Below, in pieces: positions 8,750 to 17,156 of a stretch of DNA of 64,000 bases. Position 1 is the first letter of the stretch, and every line of letters starts with the position of its first letter. This DNA is from Aquisalinus flavus (lineage in GTDB: Bacteria; Pseudomonadota; Alphaproteobacteria; Caulobacterales; Parvularculaceae): NCBI RefSeq assembly GCF_022559625.1, contig NZ_CP042288.1, positions 1,326,409 to 1,390,408 on the forward strand, given 5' to 3'. Position numbers and translations under genes: made by a program. The notes under the pieces were generated by a model. That model had not been told where the DNA came from, made no database searches, and worked only from the letters and a program-made list of their open reading frames with translations.

Positions 8750-9541
8750 ATGGAAATAATAACTTCGGGGCAATATGACCTCATATACAATGCCTTCTCT
8801 TTCGCATTTGCGACTCTCGCTGCGGCGACAATATTTTTCTGGTTGGGCCGAAGTCAGGTCGCTCCGCAGTACAAATCTGCAATGACAATTACAGGTCTCG
8901 TGACCTTCATTGCGGCATATCATTACTTCAGAATATTTGAGAGTTGGGGAGCGGCGTATGACGTCTCCGATGGCGTAGTCACAACCACCGGTTACGCGTT
9001 CAATCAAGCCTACCGTTATGTAGACTGGTTCCTCACCGTACCATTACTACTGGTTGAACTCATTCTTGTCATGGGACTGAGCCGGTCGGAAACCATTTCT
9101 CGTGCGTTGCGACTAGGCATTCTGGCAGCGCTTATGATCGCCCTCGGCTATCCCGGCGAGGTTGCAGAAACCGTCACCGCGCGCTGGATCTGGGGCATCG
9201 CGTCTATGATTCCGTTCCTCTGGATAGTGTACGAACTCTTTGCCGGTCTGTCCAAATCCATTGCGAGCCAGCCTGAAGACGCGCGCGGCCTCGTGAAAGC
9301 CGCACGATACGTCGTCGTAGGTAGCTGGGCATTCTATCCGGTAGTCTACTTTGCCGGTGCGGTAGGCCTCGACAGCGCCGCAGCGACCGTTATCGTCGAA
9401 GTGGGCTACACCATTGCAGACATAACTGCCAAAGCGGTTTTTGGTGTGTTGATCTTCATGATCGCCCAGAGAAAAAGCGCTTCCTACTTTGAAAGCCATA
9501 AAGCGCCAGTTGAGAAGGCGGCGGTGCGCCCGACAGCATAA
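8750..9541 (+). CDS. Xanthorhodopsin-like proton-pumping rhodopsin with predicted carotenoid window
   Basis: A 263-residue, seven-helix microbial rhodopsin. Helix C reads RYVDWFLTVPLLLVE: Asp92, Thr96 and Glu103 match the proteorhodopsin triad (D97, T101, E108) of outward proton pumps, and Leu100 matches the green-tuning Leu105. Helix G has Lys228 for the retinal Schiff base, with Asp224 four residues before (D227-K231 in GPR). His58 matches the helix B His partner. The B-C loop is long and helix E reads RWIWGIAS. Gly149 aligns with Gly156 of xanthorhodopsin, where GPR has Phe and bacteriorhodopsin Trp, so a carotenoid antenna could bind. GGGAG lies six bases before the ATG. Codons are more A/T-ending than in neighbours, suggesting transfer. 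Confidence 0.95.
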   Translation: MEIITSGQYDLIYNAFSFAFATLAAATIFFWLGRSQVAPQYKSAMTITGLVTFIAAYHYFRIFESWGAAYDVSDGVVTTTGYAFNQAYRYVDWFLTVPLLLVELILVMGLSRSETISRALRLGILAALMIALGYPGEVAETVTARWIWGIASMIPFLWIVYELFAGLSKSIASQPEDARGLVKAARYVVVGSWAFYPVVYFAGAVGLDSAAATVIVEVGYTIADITAKAVFGVLIFMIAQRKSASYFESHKAPVEKAAVRPTA

Positions 9542-9555
9542 CATCGCCACGAATA

Positions 9556-9580
9556 CACTGCCCGCAGATGGCGGGCAGTG
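9556..9580 (+). promoter_or_regulatory. Intercistronic hairpin between rhodopsin and blh
   Basis: A perfect 10-bp stem cactgcccgc/gcgggcagtg encloses a 5-base loop, 14 bases after the rhodopsin stop. No T run follows (next bases are tccccc), so it looks less like a terminator than like an mRNA-stability or processing hairpin. That could give more rhodopsin than blh message. The role is inferred. Confidence 0.6.
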
Positions 9581-9622
9581 TCCCCCTCGTTGTCATATTC
9601 GCCCCGTCCCGGAAGGAAGATC

Positions 9623-9718
9623 ATGCAAATTGCTCTGAACTCAAACGACGGACCGATCACAAAGTCTATGCACGGCGCTGTCGTAGGCCACTTTTTCGAC
9701 ATTCTTTTTCCGGAATGA
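9623..9718 (+). CDS. Putative 31-residue leader peptide coupled to blh
   Basis: An ATG at 9623 follows a strong ribosome binding site (GGAAGGA, 9611-9617) at suitable spacing. The frame runs 31 codons, starting MQIALNSNDG and ending HFFDILFPE, and stops with TGA at 9716-9718, which overlaps the blh ATG at 9715 as ATGA. The blh start itself has only a weak binding site. This arrangement suggests translational coupling: ribosomes ending the small frame reinitiate on blh. I do not recognise the peptide. It could be functional only as a translated leader, or a remnant of a longer gene. Confidence 0.5.
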   Translation: MQIALNSNDGPITKSMHGAVVGHFFDILFPE

Positions 9719-10641
9719 CAATCGCCCCGGTCTGGCAGACTTTTTTGTTCGGTTCATGTGCTTGCGTCGCTATTGCCATGCAGGCGACAATGGATCTCAA
9801 TCCTTCATCCCAGTTTCTTATTCTGGCGCCGCTTATCGCCGTCTTCGGCCTGCCTCATGGAGCACTGGACCTTCCCATCGCCGAACGCTTGTGGCCGCTG
9901 GAAGGCGTATCCGGAAAACTGAAATTTATTGCAAGCTATGTTGGCCTCATCCTTCTGGTAATCGCTGTGTGGCTGGTCGCGCCGGGAGTCGCGCTGTCTG
10001 CGTTTCTCGCCTATTCGGCATTGCATTTTTCCGGCGATTGGGCAGGCACGGCCGCGCCATTGCGCTGGGCAGGCGGTGTTGCCGCCATCGGCGCCCCGGC
10101 ATTGCTGCACCCCACGGAAGTCACAGCCCTTTTCGGCCATCTTGCTCCACTGCCTGCTGCAGCGATTGCGGCAGATGCAGCTGCACTTGCCGGAGCACTG
10201 GCAATCATACCGTTGGCCCTGACCCTCGCGATCAGGAGGAGACTAAGTCAACCGGTCATAGAATTGATGATACTCTGGATCGCTGCATGGTTGCTTCCAC
10301 CGCTGCTGTTCTTCGGCATTTATTTCTGCAGCCTGCACTCTATCCGCCACTATCGTTCTTCAATCCGCCGCATGCCAAGTGCCAGGCGCGCCTTGTTCAC
10401 GGCCATCGGTCTGTCGAGTATCGTTGCGCTGGCTGGAGTGAGTTTTGTTCTCGTGCGAAGCGTCGCCGATCCGGCGGTCCCGTTCGAATTGGGATTACAG
10501 GCGGTCTTTATAGGACTGGCAGCCTTGACCGTACCGCACATGATACTCGTTGAACGCTTTGATCGCCGCCTTTTCGTGACGAGGGTTGGCCAAAAAAATA
10601 CGGGTGACGGGATTGAACCGCTTCCACCCGTCTCTGCTTAA
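9715..10641 (+). CDS. blh: Brp/Blh-family beta-carotene 15,15'-dioxygenase
   Basis: Blh cleaves beta-carotene into two retinals, the chromophore of the upstream rhodopsin. The 308-residue integral membrane protein carries the family's histidine motifs, thought to bind iron: GLPHGALDLP, YSALHFSGDW, YFCSLHSIRHYR and TVPHMILVERFD, spread over about eight hydrophobic helices. The ATG at 9715 is chosen because the residues from MTIAPVWQ onward start the first hydrophobic helix. An in-frame ATG at 9568 falls in the loop of a hairpin and would add a charged, family-unlike extension. No carotenoid-synthesis genes are in the window, so beta-carotene must be made elsewhere in the genome. Confidence 0.92.
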   Translation: MTIAPVWQTFLFGSCACVAIAMQATMDLNPSSQFLILAPLIAVFGLPHGALDLPIAERLWPLEGVSGKLKFIASYVGLILLVIAVWLVAPGVALSAFLAYSALHFSGDWAGTAAPLRWAGGVAAIGAPALLHPTEVTALFGHLAPLPAAAIAADAAALAGALAIIPLALTLAIRRRLSQPVIELMILWIAAWLLPPLLFFGIYFCSLHSIRHYRSSIRRMPSARRALFTAIGLSSIVALAGVSFVLVRSVADPAVPFELGLQAVFIGLAALTVPHMILVERFDRRLFVTRVGQKNTGDGIEPLPPVSA

Positions 10642-10807
10642 TCTATCCTATCCTATGATCGTCGCAATAATTACCCCCATGCAATATGCGATGGTGGCGG
10701 CGCAATTTCCGGCTGCTTCAAGATCAAGGCTTCCACGCGAGGCATAGCCAGATCGGATCGCGCTCGCTCGCGCAGCATAGCCACGACGCTTTTCTCAGCA
10801 CACCAGC

Positions 10808-10843
10808 TAAAAAAAGCGGGCCAGATTTAAACCCGACCCGCTT
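10808..10843 (-). terminator. Rho-independent terminator after clpA
   Basis: On the minus strand agcgggtc pairs with ggcccgct (one G-U pair) and is followed by a run of seven Ts, 23 bases after the clpA stop. Confidence 0.8.
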
Positions 10844-10865
10844 GCCTGTGGCTAAACACGGATCA

Positions 10866-13196
10866 TTACCGCTCGACCTTGGCCTCTTCGACCTTGCCGT
10901 TGCCCTCGACCGGCTCGACCGATTCGGGGTCTTCCGGGATATATTCGAAGGCGAGCTTGGTGGGGTCCTTGGTGTCGATCAGCACGCGGACGATGCCGCC
11001 CTTGCGCAGGGACCCGAACAGGATCTCGTCGGCGATCGGCTTCTTGACATATTCCTGGATGGTGCGGGCCAGCGGCCGTGCGCCCATCTCCTCGTCGAAG
11101 CCGCGCTCGGCGAGCCAGCGGGTCGCCTCCTCCGACAGCTCGAAGGTGACATTGCGGTCGGCAAGCTGCGCTTCCAGCTGGAGCACGAACTTGGCGACGA
11201 TGCGGTCGATGATCGGCGCCGACAGGCCGGCGAAGTTGATGATCGCATCGAGGCGGTTGCGGAATTCCGGGGTGAACAGGCGGCGGATCGCCTCGCCCTG
11301 CTCGCCGGTCTTCTTGCCGGCACCGAAGCCGATGGCGTTCTTGGTCGCATCGGACGCGCCCGCATTGGTCGTCATGATGACGATGACATTGCGGAAGTCG
11401 ATCTTCTTGCCATGGGTGTCGGTCAGCGAGCCATTGTCCATGACCTGAAGCAAGATGTTGTAGATTTCCGGATGCGCCTTCTCGATCTCGTCGAGCAGTA
11501 CGACGGAATGCGGGTGCTGGTCGACGGCGTCGGTCAGCATGCCGCCGCCCTGTTCGAAGCCGACATAGCCCGGCGGGGCGCCGATCAGACGCGAGACCGT
11601 ATGGCGCTCGCCATATTCGGACATGTCGAAGCGCAACAGTTCAACGCCCATCATCGAGGCGAGCTGCTTGGCGACTTCCGTCTTGCCGACGCCGGTGGGG
11701 CCGGCGAACAGATAGGAGCCAATCGGCTTTTCCGGTTCGCGCAGGCCGGCGCGGGACAGCTTGATCGCGGCGGAGAGCTGGTCGATTGCCTCATTCTGTC
11801 CGTAGACGACGCGCTTGATATCGTCCGGCAGGGAGCGCAGGCGCTCGACATCGTTCTTGGAGACGGACTTGGCCGGGATGCGGGCCATGGTGGCGACCAC
11901 ATCCTCGATCTGCTCGACGCCGATAGTGGTGACCCGGTCCTCGGGCTTGAACAGCATCTGGCGGGCTCCGGCTTCGTCGATCACGTCGATCGCCTTGTCC
12001 GGCAGCTTGCGGTCGGTCATGTATTTCGAGGCCAGCTCGACGGCGGTCTTGATCGCCTCATCGGTGTATTTCAGCTTGTGGTGATCCTCGAAATAGGACT
12101 TCACGCCGCGCAGGATCTCGATCGTGTCGTGCACGGACGGCTCGGTGATGTCGATCTTCTGGAAGCGGCGGGCAAGGGCCCGGTCCTTTTCGAAATGCTG
12201 CTTGTATTCCTTGTAGGTGGTCGAGCCCATGCAGCGGAAATTGCCGTCCTGCAGGGCGGGCTTCAAGAGGTTGGAGGCATCCATCGCCCCGCCCGATGTG
12301 GCGCCCGCACCGATGACAGTGTGGATTTCGTCGATGAACAGCACGGCGCCGTCCATGTCGGTGATCTGCTTCAGGACGGCCTTCAGCCGTTCCTCGAAAT
12401 CGCCGCGATAGCGCGTGCCGGCGAGCAGCGCGCCCATGTCGAGGGAATAGATGACGGCGTCTTCCAGCACTTCCGGCACGTCGCTCTCGACGATCTTGCG
12501 GGCGAGGCCTTCAGCGATGGCAGTCTTGCCGACGCCGGGATCACCGACGAGGATCGGGTTGTTCTTGCGACGGCGGCACAGCACCTGAATGGCGCGTTCG
12601 ACTTCGCGCTCGCGCCCGATCAGCGGGTCGACCTTGCCCTTGCGGGCCTTGTCGTTGAGGTTGATCGTATAGGCCTCGAGCGCATCCGGGCCCTGGCGGG
12701 TCTGGGTGTCGTCATCCTCGCCAATGCCCGATGGCGAGCGCGATTCGTTCATGGCCGGGTTCTTCGACAGGCCATGGGAGATGTAATTGACCGCATCATA
12801 GCGGGTCATGTCCTGGGCCTGGAGGAAATAGGCAGCGTGGCTCTCGCGCTCGGCGAACAGCGCGACGATGATGTTGGCGCCGGTCACTTCGGAGCGGCCG
12901 GAGGTTTCCACATGGATCAGCGCGCGCTGGACGACGCGGTGGAAGCCGGTGGTCGGCTTGGCCTCGTCGAGGTCCTCCACGACCAGCTTGGCGAGGTCTT
13001 CCTCGAGATAGTCGATGACGTTCTGGCGCAGCAGCACGATATCGACCGAGCATGCCTTCATGACGCCGATTGCGTCCGGGTCTTCGGTCAGGGAAAGAAG
13101 CAGGTGTTCAAGGGTCGCGAGCTCGTGCTTGTGCTCGCTGGCGATGGCTATGGCGCGATGGATGGTTTTTTCGAGATTTTCACTGAAAGCGGCCAA
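10866..13196 (-). CDS. clpA: ATP-dependent Clp protease ATP-binding subunit ClpA
   Basis: ClpA is the AAA+ unfoldase that feeds substrates, including N-degron proteins brought by ClpS, into ClpP. The 776-residue protein has an N-domain (residues 1-140), first AAA module with GDPGVGKT, and a second with GPTGVGKT and the sensor/arginine-finger regions. The AIGFGAG segment supplies the IGF/IGL loop that docks on ClpP. It lies 48 bases downstream of clpS on the same strand and ends at a terminator. Very long open frames on the opposite strand are a by-product of its codon bias. Confidence 0.98.
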   Translation of the reverse strand: MAAFSENLEKTIHRAIAIASEHKHELATLEHLLLSLTEDPDAIGVMKACSVDIVLLRQNVIDYLEEDLAKLVVEDLDEAKPTTGFHRVVQRALIHVETSGRSEVTGANIIVALFAERESHAAYFLQAQDMTRYDAVNYISHGLSKNPAMNESRSPSGIGEDDDTQTRQGPDALEAYTINLNDKARKGKVDPLIGREREVERAIQVLCRRRKNNPILVGDPGVGKTAIAEGLARKIVESDVPEVLEDAVIYSLDMGALLAGTRYRGDFEERLKAVLKQITDMDGAVLFIDEIHTVIGAGATSGGAMDASNLLKPALQDGNFRCMGSTTYKEYKQHFEKDRALARRFQKIDITEPSVHDTIEILRGVKSYFEDHHKLKYTDEAIKTAVELASKYMTDRKLPDKAIDVIDEAGARQMLFKPEDRVTTIGVEQIEDVVATMARIPAKSVSKNDVERLRSLPDDIKRVVYGQNEAIDQLSAAIKLSRAGLREPEKPIGSYLFAGPTGVGKTEVAKQLASMMGVELLRFDMSEYGERHTVSRLIGAPPGYVGFEQGGGMLTDAVDQHPHSVVLLDEIEKAHPEIYNILLQVMDNGSLTDTHGKKIDFRNVIVIMTTNAGASDATKNAIGFGAGKKTGEQGEAIRRLFTPEFRNRLDAIINFAGLSAPIIDRIVAKFVLQLEAQLADRNVTFELSEEATRWLAERGFDEEMGARPLARTIQEYVKKPIADEILFGSLRKGGIVRVLIDTKDPTKLAFEYIPEDPESVEPVEGNGKVEEAKVER

Positions 13197-13244
13197 AAGA
13201 TACTCCGTGGGGTTTGGTACTGTCTCTACTATGTGGGTACGCCG

Positions 13245-13670
13245 TTAATCCTTTTCCATGATGCACTGGAGCGGATGCTCGTTTCGCCGGGCCAGCTCAA
13301 GCACTTGTGCGACCTTGGTCTCCGCGACTTCGAAGGTATAGACCCCGCAAATGCCGACACCGGTCTGGTGTACATGCAGCATGATCCGAGTCGCTTCTTC
13401 CCGGCCCTTTTTGAAGACCGCCTCGAGGAGCCAGATCACGAACTCCTGCGGGGTATAATCGTCGTTCAGAAGTATGACCTTGTAAAGGGCCGGCCGCGCG
13501 GGCTTGACGCGCGTCTTCGTGACCGTGCCGGTTTCCCGGCCAGGACTGCCCCTTCCGGGATTATTATTGTCCGGATCATCGGGATCGTTATCGGCCAGGT
13601 GGGTCGGTCGTGTGGTTGGCATAGGAACTGTCATCGCGCGGCGGTCTGATTTCATCTCGAGATGTAGCAT
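13245..13670 (-). CDS. clpS: ATP-dependent Clp protease adaptor ClpS
   Basis: ClpS recognises N-terminal destabilising residues and delivers substrates to ClpA. The core from about residue 60 is typical: [16 protein letters not shown], the [20 protein letters not shown] helix region, [12 protein letters not shown] and ending [11 protein letters not shown]. The first ~55 residues are a polar, Pro/Asn/Gly-rich extension. Several starts are possible (13670, 13655, 13634), none with a strong binding site, so the N-terminus is uncertain. It is the first gene of the clpS-clpA pair. Confidence 0.95.
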   Translation of the reverse strand: MLHLEMKSDRRAMTVPMPTTRPTHLADNDPDDPDNNNPGRGSPGRETGTVTKTRVKPARPALYKVILLNDDYTPQEFVIWLLEAVFKKGREEATRIMLHVHQTGVGICGVYTFEVAETKVAQVLELARRNEHPLQCIMEKD

Positions 13671-13774
13671 GATGTGATTGAAGAAGAGTGTAGTCTAACG
13701 GGGATCGCGGCTCAGGTCAGCCACAACACGCCTGCGACCAAACCCTGCACGCGATAAGCTGGGTCCGATAAGGT

Positions 13775-14182
13775 TTATTTCAAGGGCAGGCGCCGCTCGA
13801 GGTCGGCGAGCCAGCCCAGCACGCGCTGCTTGTTCACGCCAAAATCGTAATAGCCGTATCTGGCCTGGCTGTGCAGCAGGACGCGGGTTGCGGGCAAGCC
13901 GCCCTCCTCGCCGGCAACGAAGCGCACGGTGATGGTGTCCGGCAAATGCAGGAACCGGGTGCGCTGGACATATTCGCGCTGCCAGCCATCGCTCGAGCGC
14001 GCCGTTTCCTCGAGCCGCGGCTGCTCGGCGATCAACGCCTCCCAGGCCTCGACAAGTTGAGCCAGCGGGACGTCGAAGACCGGGGCGGGCAAGTCGCAGC
14101 CCGCTTTCGGACAATGCTCTTCGGTGCAGGCGAGATAATTGTTCGGCCTGGACGGGCGGGTGAAGGTCAAAAAATCGATCAT
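13775..14182 (-). CDS. DUF1499 family protein
   Basis: The 135-residue protein starts PNNYLACTEEHC after a short leader and ends with a segment close to the DUF1499 signature, VLLHSQARYGYYDFGVNKQRV. The family is widespread in proteobacteria and has no established function. The ATG at 14182 is chosen over an upstream one at 14329 because AAAGG-CCAGG lies just before it and the upstream extension is Arg-rich and unlike the family. No signal peptide or membrane helix is evident. Confidence 0.8.
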   Translation of the reverse strand: MIDFLTFTRPSRPNNYLACTEEHCPKAGCDLPAPVFDVPLAQLVEAWEALIAEQPRLEETARSSDGWQREYVQRTRFLHLPDTITVRFVAGEEGGLPATRVLLHSQARYGYYDFGVNKQRVLGWLADLERRLPLK

Positions 14183-14396
14183 GGCCTGGCCTTTCTGCGA
14201 ATTATGACGGCGGCTTGGCGCCGATGCGCTGATGGCTGCGAAGACTGCCGGTCGTTCGATGGTTCCTGGGGCGTCGAAGATGACGCAGGGGCGGCGAAGA
14301 CAGGAAAGGCCCGGCTGCAAGAGTCTCACAGCCGGGCCCGGAAACGCTACAGGGAAGATGTCAGGCTATCCCCTTGATAGCCCGGCGACCCTTTAA

Positions 14397-14879
14397 TCAG
14401 ACGCGGAAGGACTGGACCTTCTCGACCATCGCGGTATAGCGGCGGCTGAGCGGCTCGGTGCAATCCTTGGCAGTGGCGATCCACATGTCGGACAGCTTGT
14501 TCATCTGCGACATGTTGGATTCGAACGCGGAGCGCACATAGTCGGTTTGCGCTTCCATGAAGTCCTGCGGGGTTTTTGCCGACGCAACGGTCTTCATCTG
14601 CTCGACGGATTTTTCCATCGAGGATTTGGCGTAGTTGGCCTGCTCGGTCGCGATGTCCTCGAAGCCTTTGGCAAAGGTCGACGCGGAAGCAACAACGGCT
14701 TCGACGTTGTCTTTGCCGAATTCACCAAACTCAGCCATGCCCTTGGACATTTTTTCCATGTTCTCTTTCATGGTCGCCGAGGCTTGCGTGCTGTAATCTT
14801 TCATTTTCTCTTCGAATTTCTTCGCCACGTCGTTTGCGGCGTCGACGGTTTCTGCTTGAGCTTTTTTCGCTGCACTCAT
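14397..14879 (-). CDS. Phasin family protein
   Basis: Phasins coat polyhydroxyalkanoate granules. This 160-residue protein is almost entirely amphipathic helix, rich in Ala, Lys, Glu and Met, with FGKDNVEAVVASASTFAKGFEDI and EAQTDYVRSAFESNMSQM, typical of alphaproteobacterial phasins. AGGAGA (14888-14883 on the minus strand) is the ribosome binding site. Two palindromes resembling PhaR operators lie upstream, which supports a storage-granule role. No PHA synthase is in the window. The product could instead be a general granule or stress protein of the same fold. Confidence 0.9.
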   Translation of the reverse strand: MSAAKKAQAETVDAANDVAKKFEEKMKDYSTQASATMKENMEKMSKGMAEFGEFGKDNVEAVVASASTFAKGFEDIATEQANYAKSSMEKSVEQMKTVASAKTPQDFMEAQTDYVRSAFESNMSQMNKLSDMWIATAKDCTEPLSRRYTAMVEKVQSFRV

Positions 14880-14940
14880 GAGGGATCTCCTTTAAGTTAT
14901 AACCCGTATGTACATTCGGGACTAACCCGCTATGCCTATG

Positions 14941-15001
14941 TTGCACTGCAAAAGATGGTGGAATCGGCGGGGAATGTCAAGACTTTTGTTGCAGCGCACA
15001 A
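14941..15001 (-). promoter_or_regulatory. Phasin promoter region with two PhaR-like palindromes
   Basis: TTGCACTGCAA (14941-14951) is a near-perfect palindrome, and TTGTTGCAGCGCACAA (14986-15001) is a TGC-rich, partly symmetric element. Both resemble sites bound by PhaR, the repressor of phasin genes in Paracoccus and relatives. Between them, minus-strand TTGACA (14980-14975) could be a -35 box; a -10 box about 17 bases on (CATCTT) is weak. The downstream palindrome would then overlap the promoter. Confidence 0.5.
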
Positions 15002-15051
15002 TTTTTTCATGAGCAGAAAACCGGAGACTCGTGGTGTTTTGGTAAACAGTT

Positions 15052-15068
15052 CCTTAACCGCTTGTTTA
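15052..15068 (+). promoter_or_regulatory. Possible CtrA half-consensus site
   Basis: TTAA-N7-TTTA (within ccttaaccgcttgtttacc) differs by one base from the CtrA binding pattern TTAA-N7-TTAA. It lies about 115 bases upstream of the D,D-carboxypeptidase gene. Such near matches are common by chance. Confidence 0.2.
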
Positions 15069-15179
15069 CCCAAATAGCAGAAACTGTAACCTGACATTGC
15101 AACTGTGATATTGTATCGTACAGAAAACGCATTGGGTCAGGGTATTGGGTAAAACGTCAATCAGGGGTACCATGAAGCT

Positions 15180-16613
15180 ATGTCGGTAGGTAAGTTGTGT
15201 TCAATCGCCATGTTGGCAGTCGTGATGATAGCGCTCGCCGCCGTCTCGCCAGCCAGCGCCAATAGCAAGTATGCCGCGCTCGTGATTCATGCGGATACCG
15301 GCGACATCCTGTTCGACCGGTATTCGACCCAGAAGCGCTACCCGGCCTCCCTCACCAAGATGATGACGCTGTATATGCTCTTCCGCGAGCTGGAAGCAGG
15401 CAATGTCGATCTCGATACGCCGTTGAAGGTCAGCAGCACCGCCGCTTCCATGCCCGCGTCCAAGCTGGGCGTGACAGCCGGGTCGACGATTACGGTCGAG
15501 GAGGCGATCCACGCCCTGATCATCAAGTCAGCCAATGATGTCGCCGTCGTCGTCGCCGAGAAGATCGGTGATAGCGAGAGCAGGTTCGCCCGCATGATGA
15601 CGGAGCAGGCCCATACCATGGGCATGCACGCCACGACATTCCGCAATGCCTCCGGTCTGCCGAATTCCACCCAGGTATCAACGGCGCGCGATCTCGCCAT
15701 CCTGTCCCAGCGCATCGTGCAGGACTTTCCGCAATATTATCACTTTTTTGGCGAGACGTCGTTCACCTGGAAAGGCAAGACCATCAATGGCCACAACAAG
15801 CTCGTCGATACGTTCGACGGTGCCGATGGCCTGAAGACCGGCTATACCCGCCTGTCCGGCTATAACCTCGCGACGACGGCGCGGCGCGGCGATGACCGCC
15901 TGATCGGCATCGTGCTCGGTGGCCGCTCCAGCTATACCCGCGACGCGCATATGAAGAAAATTCTCGATGATGCCTATCAGGCGATCGAGGCCACGCCGAC
16001 GCTGATCAGCGCCCTGCACCGTGAAAAGCCCGAACCCAACCTGAAGCCGACGACGCTCGCCAAGCTCGGCGGCGTCTGGCCGAAACCGGCGTCCGGACCT
16101 GACCGTCCGGTGGTCATGGCGGCGGCGGAAATGGACACCGTGTCCGGCTCCCCGGCCCTGCAGGCGCAGTTGAAAGAAAAGATCGAGTCCGGTGACTGGA
16201 AGGATGCCGACGCCCTGACCGCGGCCGGCGACCTCGCCGCTCTCAGCGATGCCGACAAGCTCAATACGGCCGCTCTGCGCGTTGCCAGTTCGGACGAGGA
16301 AGATATCACTATCGGCGAAGGCGACATCGACTATGCCAGCCTGAGCCGTGAGCGCCGCTGGTCGATCCAGACCGGCGCCTATCGCGATGCCTCCCTCGCC
16401 AGCACGGAAATGGTCAATACCAAGACCGTCATCGCAGGCGTTGCCGACATTCTGATCAACGAGATTTCAGAAACGACCTCCGCCGGCAAGCCGATCTATC
16501 GCATCCGCTTCAACGGGATGACGGAGAACGAGGCCCAGACGGCGTGCAAGGCCGTGATCGCTGATGGCGGTGACTGCTTCACGCTGGTCAATCCGGCCAT
16601 GTCCGGCATCTGA
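15180..16613 (+). CDS. D-alanyl-D-alanine carboxypeptidase (S11) with C-terminal SPOR-like domain
   Basis: A periplasmic penicillin-binding protein of the PBP5/DacA type that trims the terminal D-Ala of peptidoglycan peptides. A signal peptide ends near residue 27 (SPASA-N). The active-site motifs are SLTK (57-60), SAN (117-119) and KTG (219-221). After the catalytic domain and an acidic linker, the last ~100 residues (WSIQTGAYRDASLA to DGGDCFTLV) resemble a SPOR domain, which binds denuded septal glycan strands. The fusion suggests recruitment to the division site; this layout is known in other alphaproteobacteria. The gene is monocistronic here. Confidence 0.93.
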   Translation: MSVGKLCSIAMLAVVMIALAAVSPASANSKYAALVIHADTGDILFDRYSTQKRYPASLTKMMTLYMLFRELEAGNVDLDTPLKVSSTAASMPASKLGVTAGSTITVEEAIHALIIKSANDVAVVVAEKIGDSESRFARMMTEQAHTMGMHATTFRNASGLPNSTQVSTARDLAILSQRIVQDFPQYYHFFGETSFTWKGKTINGHNKLVDTFDGADGLKTGYTRLSGYNLATTARRGDDRLIGIVLGGRSSYTRDAHMKKILDDAYQAIEATPTLISALHREKPEPNLKPTTLAKLGGVWPKPASGPDRPVVMAAAEMDTVSGSPALQAQLKEKIESGDWKDADALTAAGDLAALSDADKLNTAALRVASSDEEDITIGEGDIDYASLSRERRWSIQTGAYRDASLASTEMVNTKTVIAGVADILINEISETTSAGKPIYRIRFNGMTENEAQTACKAVIADGGDCFTLVNPAMSGI

Positions 16614-16724
16614 CCGGCCTCTTTTCGTCGAAAGCCGCTTGGTTCCTGCGCATACAGAAGGGCTGCGAGCGACCGTCCCGGGACGGCGAGGTCTTTCGAC
16701 TTGAAGGCAGCGGCGGGGAGAAAC

Positions 16725-16798
16725 TGGAGCGGGTAGCGGGAATCGAACCCGCATATTCAGCTTGGAAGGCTGCTGCTCTACCATTGAGCTATACCCGC
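16725..16798 (-). tRNA. tRNA-Gly (anticodon UCC)
   Basis: Acceptor GCGGGTA (16798-16792) pairs with TACCCGC (16735-16729). The anticodon arm reads CAGCCTTCCAAGCTG with anticodon TCC, the T arm contains GGTTCGATTCCC, and the 3' CCA is encoded (16727-16725). Confidence 0.95.
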
Positions 16799-16896
16799 CT
16801 TCGCTGCGCTTCGGCGCGGCAAGCCCGCACGATCACAGCGAACACCTTGGATACGAAGGTGTGGTGATGATTGCAAGGGGGATTTGGGGGGAGGTG

Positions 16897-17136
16897 TTAG
16901 AGCTGCTTCTTGGAAAAAGCGCGATCCGACGCCGTCTTCAGATATTTCTCGAACGCCAGCGCCTTCTCATGATCGGAAAACGCAAGATAGGTTTTGATTG
17001 CCCAAGGCCTGAATTTGGCAGTGTGTGCGACAGCACCGCAATTGTGTTTGCTCAACCGATCCTTGAGGTCGGACGCAATCCCGACATAGTGTCTATCGGG
17101 ATCCAGCTCACTTTTGGGGATATAAACGTATTTCAT
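16897..17136 (-). CDS. GIY-YIG superfamily small protein
   Basis: A 79-residue single-domain GIY-YIG protein, the size of YhbQ/UPF0213-type members. It begins MKYVYIPKSELDPDRHYVGIA, which supplies the YVYI...YVG pair of the family core, then DLKDRLSKHNCG with the conserved Arg, and FEKYLK with the conserved Glu. Such proteins are structure-related to UvrC and homing nucleases; activity of these small ones is rarely shown. It lies between tRNA-Gly and tRNA-Tyr, next to a cluster of hairpin repeats. Whether it acts on nearby DNA is unknown. Confidence 0.85.
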   Translation of the reverse strand: MKYVYIPKSELDPDRHYVGIASDLKDRLSKHNCGAVAHTAKFRPWAIKTYLAFSDHEKALAFEKYLKTASDRAFSKKQL

Positions 17137-17156
17137 AACGGCCCGCCGGCGCTAAG

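Noticed and set aside
8750-9541. Rhodopsin as a sensory, chloride or sodium type.
   Set aside because: The D-T-E triad in helix C is that of proton pumps; sodium pumps have N-D-Q and chloride pumps lack the Asp.
9568-9714. Upstream start for blh at 9568.
   Set aside because: The ATG sits at the intercistronic hairpin, has no binding site and adds a charged extension not expected before the first helix.
10686-13649. 987-codon open frame on the plus strand opposite clpA and clpS, and a 791-codon frame opposite uvrB (2454-4829).
   Set aside because: They lie wholly opposite well-conserved genes, resemble no family, and have the Asp/His/Gly/Leu/Arg-rich makeup expected when GC-rich codons are read in reverse.
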